Positions 39,727-47,901 of a DNA stretch of 51,367 nt are shown here, piece by piece. A program made the position numbers and the translations under genes. A model generated the notes under the pieces. It had not been told where the DNA came from and made no database searches. It worked only from the letters and a program-made list of their open reading frames with translations. Numbering within the stretch: position 1 is the first letter of the stretch; each line of letters begins with the position of its first letter. The stretch is taken from positions 1 through 51,367 of the forward strand of contig SHNC01000256.1 in the NCBI GenBank assembly GCA_004295105.1. Reading direction: 5' to 3'. Source of the stretch: Betaproteobacteria bacterium (GTDB taxonomy: Bacteria; Pseudomonadota; Gammaproteobacteria; Burkholderiales; Rhodocyclaceae).

Positions 39727-40656
39727 ATGGACAACTACCAAGTCACCCTGCAGCCGCTCTCGGCCTTTGGCACCCCGCTCGCCGGCGACACCCTGTTCGG
39801 GCAACTGTGCTGGGCAATCCGGGAGCGCTTCGGCGAGGCCAGGCTGACGAGTCTGCTCGATGGCTACACCGAGGGCAGGCCGTTTCTGGTCGTCTCCGAC
39901 GCCTTTCCGTCCGACTGGCTGCCGCGACCGCAGTTGCCCGACTTTCTGCTCGGTCTCGATAGCGACCCTGCTCAACGCAAGACAGCGAAGACTAGGGTCT
40001 GGCTCCCCCTGATCGACGCGGCGCTTCCGCTCGCCGAGTGGCTGGCTCGCGCTGCGGCATTGAAGACAACCGAACAACTGGTGCTGACCCAGAACACCAT
40101 CAACCGGCTCACCGGCACGACCGGCACCGGCCCCTTCGCACCGCGGCAGGTCGAGCGGTTGCAGCTATGCAGCGAGGGCGGCCTGCACGTCTATTGCTGC
40201 CTTGACTCGTCGCGCCTGATCAGTGCCGAACTCGGCCAGGTGCTTTCAGACGTGGGCATGAGCGGCTTCGGTCGCGACGCCAGCACCGGCCTCGGCAAGT
40301 TCTCGGTCAGCAATATCGTCGCCTGGCAATGGCCCGCTGCGGCAGGTCGCCACGCGCTCACGCTCGCCCCTTGCGCGCCTGCACCCCAGGCTCTGGACGC
40401 CAACGCCTGCTACTACCAGCCTCAGACCCGATTCGGTCGCCACGGCAACATCGCAGCAGTCGGGGGTCGCCCATTCAAGCGCCCGGTGCTTGGTTTGCGG
40501 ACCGCAGCCTTTCTCACCTTCCGGACGGGTCCGGTTCCCGACTTTCACGGCACAGGTCTTGGCGGGTCGCGCTCGCCAATTTCGGCAGCGATTCCCGCCA
40601 CCGTGCACCAGGGCTATGCGCCACTGGTGCCTCTCAATGCGGAGCTGCGCACATGA
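39727..40656 (+). CDS. csm4: Csm4, crRNA 5'-tag binding RAMP
   Basis: 309-residue RAMP that caps the 5' tag end of the crRNA next to Cas10. Features: YQVTLQPLSAFGTPLAGDTLFGQLCWAIRERFGE (in part), the first RAMP strand and helix, and the Gly-rich loop SDVGMSGFGRDASTGLGKF. The ATG at 39727 is preferred; an in-frame start at 39700 would overlap csm3. The stop overlaps the csm5 start (ATGA). Confidence 0.92.
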   Translation: MDNYQVTLQPLSAFGTPLAGDTLFGQLCWAIRERFGEARLTSLLDGYTEGRPFLVVSDAFPSDWLPRPQLPDFLLGLDSDPAQRKTAKTRVWLPLIDAALPLAEWLARAAALKTTEQLVLTQNTINRLTGTTGTGPFAPRQVERLQLCSEGGLHVYCCLDSSRLISAELGQVLSDVGMSGFGRDASTGLGKFSVSNIVAWQWPAAAGRHALTLAPCAPAPQALDANACYYQPQTRFGRHGNIAAVGGRPFKRPVLGLRTAAFLTFRTGPVPDFHGTGLGGSRSPISAAIPATVHQGYAPLVPLNAELRT

Positions 40657-42308
40657 GCGCTTTCTTCGATACCGTGGCTCTCGCAATCACGCCGCTGACG
40701 CCTGTCCACATCGGCTGCGGGCAGGATTTCGAACCGACCAACTATGTCATCGACGACGGCGTCCTGTACCACTTCGACCCGGCGCGAGTCCCCTTGTCCA
40801 AGTCAGATCGTGACGCACTGATCTCGGCGGTCAATCGCCGCGGCGATGAAGCGATTCGTGACCTGCAGAAGTTCTTTCATGCCCGCAAGGAGCGCTTTGC
40901 CGGGGTCGCCCACGGCGCAGTGGCTGTTGCAGCCGGCGTGGCCGAGCAGTACGGCCGGCGCATCGGCCAGGTCGCACAACACGAGAACGGCGGGCGCCGC
41001 GTAGCCAATCAGCTTGAGATCGAGCGCACCGCACATCACCCGCACACCGGCGCGCCCTACATCCCAGGCTCCAGCATCAAGGGCGCCATTCGCACCGCAT
41101 GGCTGGATCAGCTCAATGACGGCCAAGGGAAATCCCCCGGCGATCGCAACGCCCAGGATATCGAGAAGCGCCTCCTCGATTCGCGTGCCGGCTTCCATGC
41201 CGACCCGTTCCGCCTACTGCAGGTTGCCGACACCCGCTCAACCGAACTCGACAGCAAGGTCGTTTTCGCCACTAACCACAAGAAGCGCGAGGTCTATGAC
41301 AAGGACGGCCGGCTTGTTGAAGCCAAAGGGCCTGCAACCCGGCGCGAGGCAATCATGGGGGGGCAACATCGAGCATTGCGCGGCGAAATCCGCATCAGCA
41401 CGCTGCCCGGCATTGGCGCCGGCAGCCGCGCACCCGGCCCCGGACATCGCATCCCTGCATTCGCCGCCCTGGCGACCGCCTGCAACCGCTACTACCTGCG
41501 CCGCATGCGAGCACTGCTGGACGTCCTCGAAAGCCGTCGGCTTGCTGCTCCGCAGTGGCTATCCGAACTGAAGAAACTCCTGGCCGACCTCCAGCCCCAT
41601 CTCGACAGTGGCCACTTGATGCTACTTCGCGTCGGCCGTCATTCCGGTGCGGAGAGCGTCACGCTGGATGGGGTCCGCTCGATAAAGATCATGAAGGGCC
41701 GTGGGCAACCACCCGACTGGTCGCCGGAGGGCGCCAAGACGGTATGGCTGGCCGCCGAGCGCGACGGCGAACGCTCCGGCATGCTTCCCTTTGGCTGGCT
41801 CATCGTCGAAGCCGCCAACAGCGTACCGATCGAGTCGCTAGAGCACTGGTGCGCTGCCCAACCCCGGACGCAGATGGCCGAAATCCGCGCCCAACTCGCT
41901 GCGGCCCAACAGCGCGCAGCAGCCGAAACCCTGCGCCAGCACCAGCTTGAAGCTGAACGGCAAGCGCGGGCGGCAGCCGAGGCGGCTGCACAGGCAGCGC
42001 TCGAAGCAGCCCGCGCGCTGCTCTCCGCCGAAGGGAAGTTGATCGATGAGTTCGCCCGCAGTTGCCGGAGCAAAGCTGACAACGCGCGCAAGGACCCGCT
42101 CAACCCGGGTAGCGGCCTGTACGCGGAAGCCCTACGCCTGAGCAAGGCGGCTCTCCGCGCCGATAGCACCTGGAGCACTGAGGACCGTATGCAACTAGCC
42201 GAGATGTTGACCGAATGGTTGCCCAAGGTGGTCGACAAACTCGACCGCAAGGACGAATGGAAGGACGCCCGCAAGAAACTGCAGCTCGCGGCACTTCGTG
42301 GCGAATGA
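40653..42308 (+). CDS. csm5: Csm5 with long C-terminal helical extension
   Basis: 551-residue RAMP at the 3' end of the crRNA, which in other Csm systems recruits host nucleases for crRNA trimming. Core motifs: ITPLTPVHIGCGQDFEPTNYVID, the family start (in part), and YIPGSSIKGAIRTAWLDQL. Usual Csm5 proteins are about 350-400 residues. Here residues from about 410 on are extra: an Ala/Glu/Gln-rich coiled coil (about 415-470) and a terminal helical domain (ADNARKDPLNPGS, TEWLPKVVDKLDRKDEWKD). Coupled to csm4 by a 4-bp overlap. Confidence 0.9.
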   Translation: MSAFFDTVALAITPLTPVHIGCGQDFEPTNYVIDDGVLYHFDPARVPLSKSDRDALISAVNRRGDEAIRDLQKFFHARKERFAGVAHGAVAVAAGVAEQYGRRIGQVAQHENGGRRVANQLEIERTAHHPHTGAPYIPGSSIKGAIRTAWLDQLNDGQGKSPGDRNAQDIEKRLLDSRAGFHADPFRLLQVADTRSTELDSKVVFATNHKKREVYDKDGRLVEAKGPATRREAIMGGQHRALRGEIRISTLPGIGAGSRAPGPGHRIPAFAALATACNRYYLRRMRALLDVLESRRLAAPQWLSELKKLLADLQPHLDSGHLMLLRVGRHSGAESVTLDGVRSIKIMKGRGQPPDWSPEGAKTVWLAAERDGERSGMLPFGWLIVEAANSVPIESLEHWCAAQPRTQMAEIRAQLAAAQQRAAAETLRQHQLEAERQARAAAEAAAQAALEAARALLSAEGKLIDEFARSCRSKADNARKDPLNPGSGLYAEALRLSKAALRADSTWSTEDRMQLAEMLTEWLPKVVDKLDRKDEWKDARKKLQLAALRGE

Positions 42309-42312
42309 CTAC

Positions 42313-43296
42313 ATGACCGACATCGCCATCTTCGAAGCCCCCTCCGGCCAGATCGACGTACGTCTGGAAAGGGACAACGTCTGGCTCAGCCTCCCGCAGC
42401 TCGCTACCCTTTTTGGCCGCGACAAGTCGGTCATCTCCCGCCACATCCGTAACGTGTTCGCCGAAGCCGAACTCGAGCGCGCCGCAACCGTTGCAAATTT
42501 TGCAACGGTTCAGAATGAAGGCGGACGCGCGGTCGAGCGACAGCAGGAGCACTTCAACCTCGACCTCATCATCTCCGTCGGCTACCGCGTGAAGTCGCGC
42601 GAGGGCATCCGCTTCCGCCAATGGGCCACCCGCATCCTCAAGGACCACCTCACCCGCGGCTACACCCTCGACCGCCAGCGCCTCGAGCACAACGCGCGCG
42701 AGCTCGAAGCCGCGCTGCTGCTCGTCCGCCGCACCCTGTCCAACGCCGAACTCGCGCACGACGCCGGCAGCGGCCTGGCCGAGATCGTCGTGCGCTACAC
42801 GCAGACCTTCCTGTGGCTGCAGCGCTACGACGAGGGTCTGCTCACCGACCCACGCGGCCATCCAGGAGGCGACCTGCCGCCAGTGTCCGAAGCGCGTGCC
42901 GGCATCGCCACGCTGAAGGCCGACCTGATGGCCAAGGGCCAGGCCAGCGCGCTGTTCGGCAACGAGCGCGAGGACGGCCTCGCCGCCCTGCTCGGCAACC
43001 TCGACCAGACCGTGTTCGGCGAACCCGCCTACCCCACGCTGGAGTCCCGCGCCGCCCACCTGCTGTACTTCGCGGTCAAGAACCATCCGTTTTCCGACGG
43101 CAACAAGCGCATCGGCGCCTTCCTGTTCGCCGGCTTCCTGCACCGCAACGGCCGACTGTTCGGCGCGGACGGCGTCCCGGTGGTCAACGACGTCGGCCTC
43201 GCCGCGCTGTCGCTGCTCGTCGCGCAGTCACGCCCGGAGGAAAAGGACGTCCTGATTCGGCTGATCATGAACATGCTCGCCGGAGAGAACGCGTGA
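42313..43296 (+). CDS. RhuM-Fic fusion protein
   Basis: 327-residue protein. The N-terminal part is the RhuM/virulence-protein domain (VWLSLPQLATLFGRDKSVISRHIRNVF in part, then DLIISVGYRVKSREGIRFRQWATRIL), and the C-terminal part is a Fic domain with the full catalytic motif HPFSDGNKR (H258 onward). Fic enzymes usually transfer AMP to target proteins. It follows csm5 by 4 bp; a GTG start at 42298 would overlap csm5 by 11 bp. It may be a toxin-like guard or a passenger; no separate antitoxin is seen. Confidence 0.85.
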   Translation: MTDIAIFEAPSGQIDVRLERDNVWLSLPQLATLFGRDKSVISRHIRNVFAEAELERAATVANFATVQNEGGRAVERQQEHFNLDLIISVGYRVKSREGIRFRQWATRILKDHLTRGYTLDRQRLEHNARELEAALLLVRRTLSNAELAHDAGSGLAEIVVRYTQTFLWLQRYDEGLLTDPRGHPGGDLPPVSEARAGIATLKADLMAKGQASALFGNEREDGLAALLGNLDQTVFGEPAYPTLESRAAHLLYFAVKNHPFSDGNKRIGAFLFAGFLHRNGRLFGADGVPVVNDVGLAALSLLVAQSRPEEKDVLIRLIMNMLAGENA

Positions 43297-43413
43297 GCCG
43301 TTTCCGCCGTTCTCAGCCGATTGCGCCGCGCCTCGAAAGCGACGGACAGCCCGCCCGGAACATCACAAACCCAGTGCTACACTAAATTCGTGACGTACAT
43401 CCGGAGGTCCATC

Positions 43414-43665
43414 ATGCCCAACCTCACCATCACCGCCGACGAGGAAACGCTCCACCGGCTGCGCATCGAAGCGGCAACCCGCAACATCAGCGTGTCGCGC
43501 TTCGTCGGCGAAGTCCTGAAAGAGAAGTTCAGCGCCGACGACGCCTACGCGCGCGCAATGGCGGATTTCTTTTCGCGCGGCCCCTACCTGGAATCCGCCA
43601 CCCGCGACGACGGCCGCAGTTGGCCCGCCCGCGAAGAGCTGTACGACCGGTCGGTGCTGAAGTGA
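43414..43665 (+). CDS. Ribbon-helix-helix antitoxin (VapB-type)
   Basis: 83-residue antitoxin: short RHH N-terminus (MPNLTITADEETLHRLRIEA, then NISVSRFVGEVLKEKF) for DNA binding, and a C-terminal toxin-neutralising tail (SATRDDGRSWPAREEL). CCGGAGG precedes the ATG and a TACACT -10-like box lies at 43378. The stop overlaps the toxin start (GTGA), the standard VapBC arrangement. Confidence 0.8.
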   Translation: MPNLTITADEETLHRLRIEAATRNISVSRFVGEVLKEKFSADDAYARAMADFFSRGPYLESATRDDGRSWPAREELYDRSVLK

Positions 43666-44111
43666 GTCGCGTCTTCGTCGATACGAACATCCTGGCCTAT
43701 GCGCGCGACCGAAGGGACATGCACAAACAGCGCATCGCCACCGCCTGGCTGGCGATGCTCGCCCGCGAGCGCAGCGGCCGCCTTTCCTGGCAGGTGCTGA
43801 CCGAGTTCTACGCCGTCGCCATGCATCCGCGCAAACTGGCGATGGTCGAGGACGCGGCACGCGCCGACGTGCGCGCGCTGCAAGCCTGGAATCCCATCGG
43901 TCCTGATGCCGAACTGCTTGAGACCGCCTGGTCGCTCCAGACGCGGTATGGGTTCGCCTGGTGGGACGCGATGATCGTCGCTGCAGCGCAGAAGGCCGGC
44001 TGCGACACCCTGCTTTCCGAGGACATGCAGCACGGTCAGATCATCGACGGCAAGCTCACGGTCATCGATCCGTTCGCCACCGACGCGCCAAAAGTCACCC
44101 TGCCGCCATGA
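43662..44111 (+). CDS. vapC: PIN-domain toxin (VapC)
   Basis: 149-residue PIN ribonuclease. The acidic metal site is present: VFVDTNILAYA (D7), QVLTEFYAV, WWDAMIVAAA and LLSEDMQHGQ. The GTG start overlaps the antitoxin stop, and its own stop overlaps the csx16 start (ATGA). Related toxins cleave tRNA or rRNA. The tight coupling to both neighbours places it inside the cas operon rather than beside it. Confidence 0.88.
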   Translation: MSRVFVDTNILAYARDRRDMHKQRIATAWLAMLARERSGRLSWQVLTEFYAVAMHPRKLAMVEDAARADVRALQAWNPIGPDAELLETAWSLQTRYGFAWWDAMIVAAAQKAGCDTLLSEDMQHGQIIDGKLTVIDPFATDAPKVTLPP

Positions 44112-44542
44112 CCACGTTCTTCATCACCCGCCATCCCGGAGCCGTCGAATGGGCCACGCGTCGTGGTCTGCAGGTCGATCAGTTCCTCGCCCATCTCGAT
44201 CCTGCCGTCATCGCCCCCGGTGACACGGTGATCGGCGTCCTGCCTGTCAACCTGGCCGCGCGCGTATGCGTGCGCGGCGCCCGCTACTTCAACCTGTCGC
44301 TCGACCTGCCCGCAGAAGCGCGCGGACGGGAGCTTTCGGCGGACGAACTCGAAGCTTACGACGCGCGGCTCGAGGCCTATGACGTCAGCGCGATCGCCGG
44401 CAGCCCGAGCGACCCTCAGCCGTTGCGTCACGCAACGGACAACGCCGCTCGATGCAATGCCGACCCCGGGTTTGCTTCGCTGGCCGGCATCGCTCGCGGC
44501 GCAGACACCTCGAACGTCCGCGAGCGCGCGGAGCGCACCTGA
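44108..44542 (+). CDS. csx16: CRISPR-associated Csx16
   Basis: 144-residue protein whose first ~100 residues match Csx16 (VVA1548 family): TTFFITRHPGAVEWATRRGL, HLDPAVIAPGDTVIGVLPVNLAARVCVRG (in part) and YFNLSLDLPAEARGRELS. Csx16 is thought to be a ring nuclease that degrades cyclic oligoadenylate and ends the type III response. The last ~40 residues are low-complexity and not family-typical. It overlaps vapC by 4 bp and lies 76 bp before the CARF-HEPN gene. Confidence 0.88.
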   Translation: MTTFFITRHPGAVEWATRRGLQVDQFLAHLDPAVIAPGDTVIGVLPVNLAARVCVRGARYFNLSLDLPAEARGRELSADELEAYDARLEAYDVSAIAGSPSDPQPLRHATDNAARCNADPGFASLAGIARGADTSNVRERAERT

Positions 44543-44618
44543 TCCCGACGACGGCAACGCACGCCTCCGCCTTCGCTCGCTTTTTCTTGCCTCTCGTTCC
44601 TTACCCAACACTCAAACC

Positions 44619-45788
44619 ATGACCACTCTGATCAGTTTTCTCGGCAAAGGCCGCTACGAGAAAGACGGCTACCGCACGGCCAGGTATCGCTTCGACCCAT
44701 CTTTCGTCCGTGAAGTCCCGTTCTTCGGCATGGCGCTCGACGATTACCTGAAACCGGACCGACTCATCCTGGTAGGCACTTCGGGCAGTATGTGGGATGT
44801 GTTCTTCGAGCGCGAGGCGAGCCAGAACGATGAATCGTTGCTGGAACTGATAGACGCGGTCGAATCGAATGCAGTGGCCGCATCCATGCTTCGCACTCAC
44901 GCGACGCGCTTGGCCGAGCGCCTCGGGCACCCGGTTGACTGTGTCCTGATCGACTATGCCCGCGACGAGACCGGCCAAGCCGCTCTCTTGGGCCAACTGG
45001 CAGCGCACCTCAACGAAGGCGAACACATCGCCATCGACGTGACTCACGCATTTCGCCACCTGCCGATGCTGGCGCTGATCGCCGCCCGTTTTCTCGCCCG
45101 TGTCAGAAACGTCCGTATCGAAGATATTTACTACGGTGCCTACGACATGAAGGACGAGACCAGCGGCGACGTTCCCGTCCTCCGTCTGAAGGGCATGCTG
45201 CGCATGCTCGACTGGGTCGATGCGCTGTCGAGCTACGACAAGGACGGGGACTACAGCGTCTTCTCGACATTGCTGGCGGAAGACGGCATGCCCGAGGGAC
45301 GGGCTCGCATCCTGGAATCGGCCGCTTTCCAGGAGCGCGTCAATCACATCGAAGGTGCGCGGCAAAAACTCAGCGCTTCGCTCGATGCCATCGCCAATCA
45401 TGAAGGCCCTGTCGGACGCTTGTTCAGGCCCGAACTCGAAGCGCGTGTCGCGTGGGTTCGGAAGCCAGAGCGCAGCCAGCGCGAGTTGGCCCTTGCCGAC
45501 GCTTATCTCGCCCGGCGCGACTACCTGCGCAGCACGATATTCTTGCTCGAAGGGCTGATCACGCGCGAGGTCGACCGGCGCAGAGGAATCGCAAATAACT
45601 TCAAGGAACGCGAAGAAGCGTCCAAAGCATTGGGTCAGGACAACAAGCGATTCAAGAAGCTCGAATGGTTGCGGAATGCACTCGCCCACGGCCAACGCTC
45701 CCAAGACGATGAGACCGCAAAGCTGCTCGCTGAAGAAAGCGCCTTGCGCGACGCCTTGAAGCGCTTCATCAGAGAACTCGTGGCATGA
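44619..45788 (+). CDS. CARF-HEPN ribonuclease, TM1812/Csx2 family
   Basis: 389-residue type III accessory nuclease. The N-terminal CARF-like domain starts TTLISFLGKGRY and continues RLILVGTSGSMWDVFFE and HIAIDVTHAFRHLPMLALI (cyclic-oligoadenylate pocket). The C-terminal HEPN domain has the catalytic RX4H motif RNALAH (R352, H357). It should become a non-specific RNase when Cas10 makes the second messenger. No ribosome site is obvious before ATG 44619. Its stop overlaps cas6 by ATGA. Confidence 0.9.
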   Translation: MTTLISFLGKGRYEKDGYRTARYRFDPSFVREVPFFGMALDDYLKPDRLILVGTSGSMWDVFFEREASQNDESLLELIDAVESNAVAASMLRTHATRLAERLGHPVDCVLIDYARDETGQAALLGQLAAHLNEGEHIAIDVTHAFRHLPMLALIAARFLARVRNVRIEDIYYGAYDMKDETSGDVPVLRLKGMLRMLDWVDALSSYDKDGDYSVFSTLLAEDGMPEGRARILESAAFQERVNHIEGARQKLSASLDAIANHEGPVGRLFRPELEARVAWVRKPERSQRELALADAYLARRDYLRSTIFLLEGLITREVDRRRGIANNFKEREEASKALGQDNKRFKKLEWLRNALAHGQRSQDDETAKLLAEESALRDALKRFIRELVA

Positions 45789-46723
45789 CCCTCCCCCTCG
45801 CCCGCTACCGCTTCACCTTCCGCATGGCCGCCCCGCTGCGCCTGCCCGACTACGCCGGCTCGCTGCTGCGCGGCCAGTTCGGCGCCGCGCTGCGCCGCGT
45901 GTCGTGCATGACCGGCGAGAAAACCTGCGACGCCTGCCCGCTGCGCACCACCTGCCCCTACCCGGCGATCTTCGAGGCGCCCGCACCGGCCACGCACGCG
46001 ATGCAGCACTTCAGCCACGTGCCCAACCCCTATGTCATCGAACCGCCGCCGTTCGGCACGCGCTTCATCGACGCGGGTGGCACGCTGCAGTTCGCGATCG
46101 TCCTCGTCGGCCGGGCGGTCGCGCAGTTGCCGCTGATCAGCTTCGCCCTGCAGCGTGCCGTCGAGGGTGGGCTCGGCAAGGAGCGGGCGACCGGATCGCT
46201 CGACTCGATCGAATGGCAGGCGGGCGACGACGAAAGCAGCTTCGTCTCCGTCTGGCAGGCCGGCGAAGCCGCGATCGCGCCGCACGAAGCCCTGCTCGGG
46301 CGCACCGCGCCGGCCACCGCCACCTCGTCGATCCGCCTGCGCCTGCACACCCCGCTGCGCCTGCAGCAGCAGGGCCATCCGGTGCGCCCGCAGGCGCTCA
46401 CGCCGCGCAAGCTGGTGGCCGACCTGCTGCGTCGCATCACCCTGCTCGCCGAATTCCACGCCGACCGCCCCGGCCTCGTCACCGACGCGCCGGCCCTCGT
46501 CCGCCATGCCGAAACACTGGACCACCAGCCCGCGCTGCGCTGGCAGGACTGGTCGCGCTACTCCAGCCGCCAGCAGCAGGAGATGACGCTCGGCGGTGCG
46601 ATGGGCGAATGGACGCTGCATGGCGACGTCGCCCCGCTGCTGCCCTGGCTGCGGCTGGGACAATGGCTGCACGTGGGCAAGAACGCGACGATGGGCATGG
46701 GGCACTACGCACTTCACCACTGA
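45785..46723 (+). CDS. cas6: Cas6 pre-crRNA endoribonuclease
   Basis: 312-residue RAMP of the Cas6 family that has a Cys-rich N-terminal segment: LLRGQFGAALRRVSC, EKTCDACPLRTTCPYP, common in type III-linked Cas6. The C-terminal Gly-rich RAMP loop LHVGKNATMGMGHYAL is intact. It cuts repeat RNA to give crRNAs with an 8-nt 5' tag, here expected to be ATTAAGAC. Overlaps the CARF-HEPN gene by 4 bp. Confidence 0.92.
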   Translation: MTLPLARYRFTFRMAAPLRLPDYAGSLLRGQFGAALRRVSCMTGEKTCDACPLRTTCPYPAIFEAPAPATHAMQHFSHVPNPYVIEPPPFGTRFIDAGGTLQFAIVLVGRAVAQLPLISFALQRAVEGGLGKERATGSLDSIEWQAGDDESSFVSVWQAGEAAIAPHEALLGRTAPATATSSIRLRLHTPLRLQQQGHPVRPQALTPRKLVADLLRRITLLAEFHADRPGLVTDAPALVRHAETLDHQPALRWQDWSRYSSRQQQEMTLGGAMGEWTLHGDVAPLLPWLRLGQWLHVGKNATMGMGHYALHH

Positions 46724-46750
46724 CATGCGTTCCGCGACGAGGCCGCGGGA

Positions 46751-46786
46751 AGCTCGCTTGTCGAGCTACCGCCGCGCAACTACACT
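46751..46786 (+). promoter_or_regulatory. Promoter and operator-like repeat of the second vapBC pair
   Basis: TTGTCG (46758-46763) and TACACT (46781-46786) are 17 bp apart. A 6-bp inverted repeat, AGCTCG-CTTGT-CGAGCT (46751-46767), overlaps the -35 box and would suit autorepression by the RHH antitoxin. Confidence 0.6.
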
Positions 46787-46820
46787 GCGTCATACCACTC
46801 CGCAGCCGGTATTACCCGCG

Positions 46821-47069
46821 ATGAACACCCTCTCCATCAAGATCGATCCGGATCTGGAACGCGCCCTTGTACTGGCAAGTGAGCGCGAACACGTGAGCAA
46901 GTCCGAACTGATGCGCCGTGCGCTCGCGAGCTACCTGAACCAGCGCGCCGCAGCCGCGTCGGCGCCCTCGGCGCTCGACCTGGTCGGCGATCTTGCAGGC
47001 TGCTTCAGCGGCGGGCCTGCAGACCTGTCATCCAACCCCCGCCACCTGGACGATTTCGGCCGGCGATGA
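46821..47069 (+). CDS. CopG/RHH antitoxin (VapB-type)
   Basis: 82-residue ribbon-helix-helix protein: LSIKIDPDLERALVLASEREHVSKSELMRRAL (in part) is the DNA-binding domain and the tail (DLSSNPRHLDDFGRR) is the likely toxin-binding end. It overlaps the toxin gene by 4 bp and has its own promoter, so it can be expressed apart from the upstream cas genes. Confidence 0.85.
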   Translation: MNTLSIKIDPDLERALVLASEREHVSKSELMRRALASYLNQRAAAASAPSALDLVGDLAGCFSGGPADLSSNPRHLDDFGRR

Positions 47070-47485
47070 ACCACCGGCTGATCCTCGATACCGGCCCCTG
47101 GGTTGCACTGCTTTGCCGCGATGACGGTCATCACGAATGGGCCAAGGCACAGTTCGCGCAATTTCCCGGCCCTTTCCTGACTTGTGAGGCGGTGGTCGCC
47201 GAGACGTGCTTCCTGCTCGCTCGCGCCGGGTTCGACCCCGCCCGGGCGCTCATGCTGCTCGAGCGGGGCGCAGTTCGGATCGCCCTGTCGCTCGAAGAAC
47301 AGATTGCCCCGGTGCGCCGTCTGTTCGAACGCTACGACAACGTACCCGCCTCGCTGGCGGACGCGTGCCTGGTGCGCATGTCCGAGCTGTTCGAACCCTG
47401 CAGCATCCTGACCCTCGATAGCGATTTCGGCATTTACCGGCGCCACGGCCGCAAGACGATTCCCGTCATATCGCCTCAGGCGTAG
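47066..47485 (+). CDS. vapC: PIN-domain toxin (VapC)
   Basis: 139-residue PIN ribonuclease with its acidic residues in place: LILDTGPWVALL, VVAETCFLL, SLADACLVRM and TLDSDFGIYR. It differs clearly from the first PIN toxin (43662-44111), so the two pairs were gained separately. It ends 127 bp before cas2. Confidence 0.88.
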   Translation: MNHRLILDTGPWVALLCRDDGHHEWAKAQFAQFPGPFLTCEAVVAETCFLLARAGFDPARALMLLERGAVRIALSLEEQIAPVRRLFERYDNVPASLADACLVRMSELFEPCSILTLDSDFGIYRRHGRKTIPVISPQA

Positions 47486-47537
47486 CACGCCTCGCCCCGC
47501 CGCACGCTCGTCCGGCGAGCCCCCACCCGGGCGCACA

Positions 47538-47611
47538 GCGGCAAGCTTGCCGCACCAGACGCGACACCCGCCGCGCGCCACACTGCAGGCATCCCCTCAC
47601 CGGATGCCTGC
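47538..47611 (+). promoter_or_regulatory. Control region of the adaptation operon
   Basis: Upstream of cas2 lie a 16-bp palindrome GCGGCAAGCTTGCCGC (47538-47553), a candidate -10 CACACT (47579-47584), and directly after it a 10-bp perfect inverted repeat GCAGGCATCC (47585-47594) / GGATGCCTGC (47602-47611) with a 7-nt loop. The inverted repeat ends one base before the cas2 ATG and no ribosome site is visible, so it could be a repressor site or a translation-blocking hairpin. The palindrome core GGCAAGCTTGCC also stands before the interference operon. Confidence 0.6.
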
Positions 47612-47612
47612 C

Positions 47613-47897
47613 ATGTCCAACCGCGATTTCTACCTTGCCGCCTACGACGTCGCCCACCCGCGCCGGCTGGTTGCCGCGCTGGCGCTGGTGCGCGGCTACA
47701 CCACCGGCGGGCAGAAGTCGGTGCACGAGGTCTTCCTCACCCGCGCCGAGCGCTTCGAGCTGCTGCACGACATGGCGCTGCTGCTGGACGAGGACAAGGA
47801 CCGCTTCTTCCTGCTGCGGCTCGACCGCAGCGCCCGCAGCTACGCCCTGGGCGTGGCGGCGATGCCGACCGACCCCGACTACTTCTACGTGGGATGA
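47613..47897 (+). CDS. cas2: Cas2 (first copy, divergent type)
   Basis: 94-residue Cas2 with the ferredoxin-like start RDFYLAAYDVAHPRRL (metal-site Asp D12) and the ending DPDYFYVG, a variant seen with some type III/I Cas1 proteins. It differs strongly from the second Cas2 at 49685. ATG 47613 is chosen; ATG 47604 lies within the inverted repeat. Cas2 bridges two Cas1 dimers during spacer integration. First gene of the four-gene adaptation operon. Confidence 0.88.
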   Translation: MSNRDFYLAAYDVAHPRRLVAALALVRGYTTGGQKSVHEVFLTRAERFELLHDMALLLDEDKDRFFLLRLDRSARSYALGVAAMPTDPDYFYVG

Positions 47898-47901
47898 CGC
47901 C

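Noticed and set aside
42520-42540. TVQNEG in the RhuM-Fic protein as a Fic inhibitory motif (S/T-xxx-E-G/N)
   Set aside because: This segment is part of the general RhuM-domain consensus, so the match does not by itself indicate auto-inhibition.
44543-44618. Possible terminator between csx16 and the CARF-HEPN gene
   Set aside because: Only a T-rich stretch without a stable stem; the genes probably remain co-transcribed.
47604-47612. Earlier ATG start for cas2
   Set aside because: It lies inside the 10-bp inverted repeat and adds only three residues before the family start; kept as a minor alternative.
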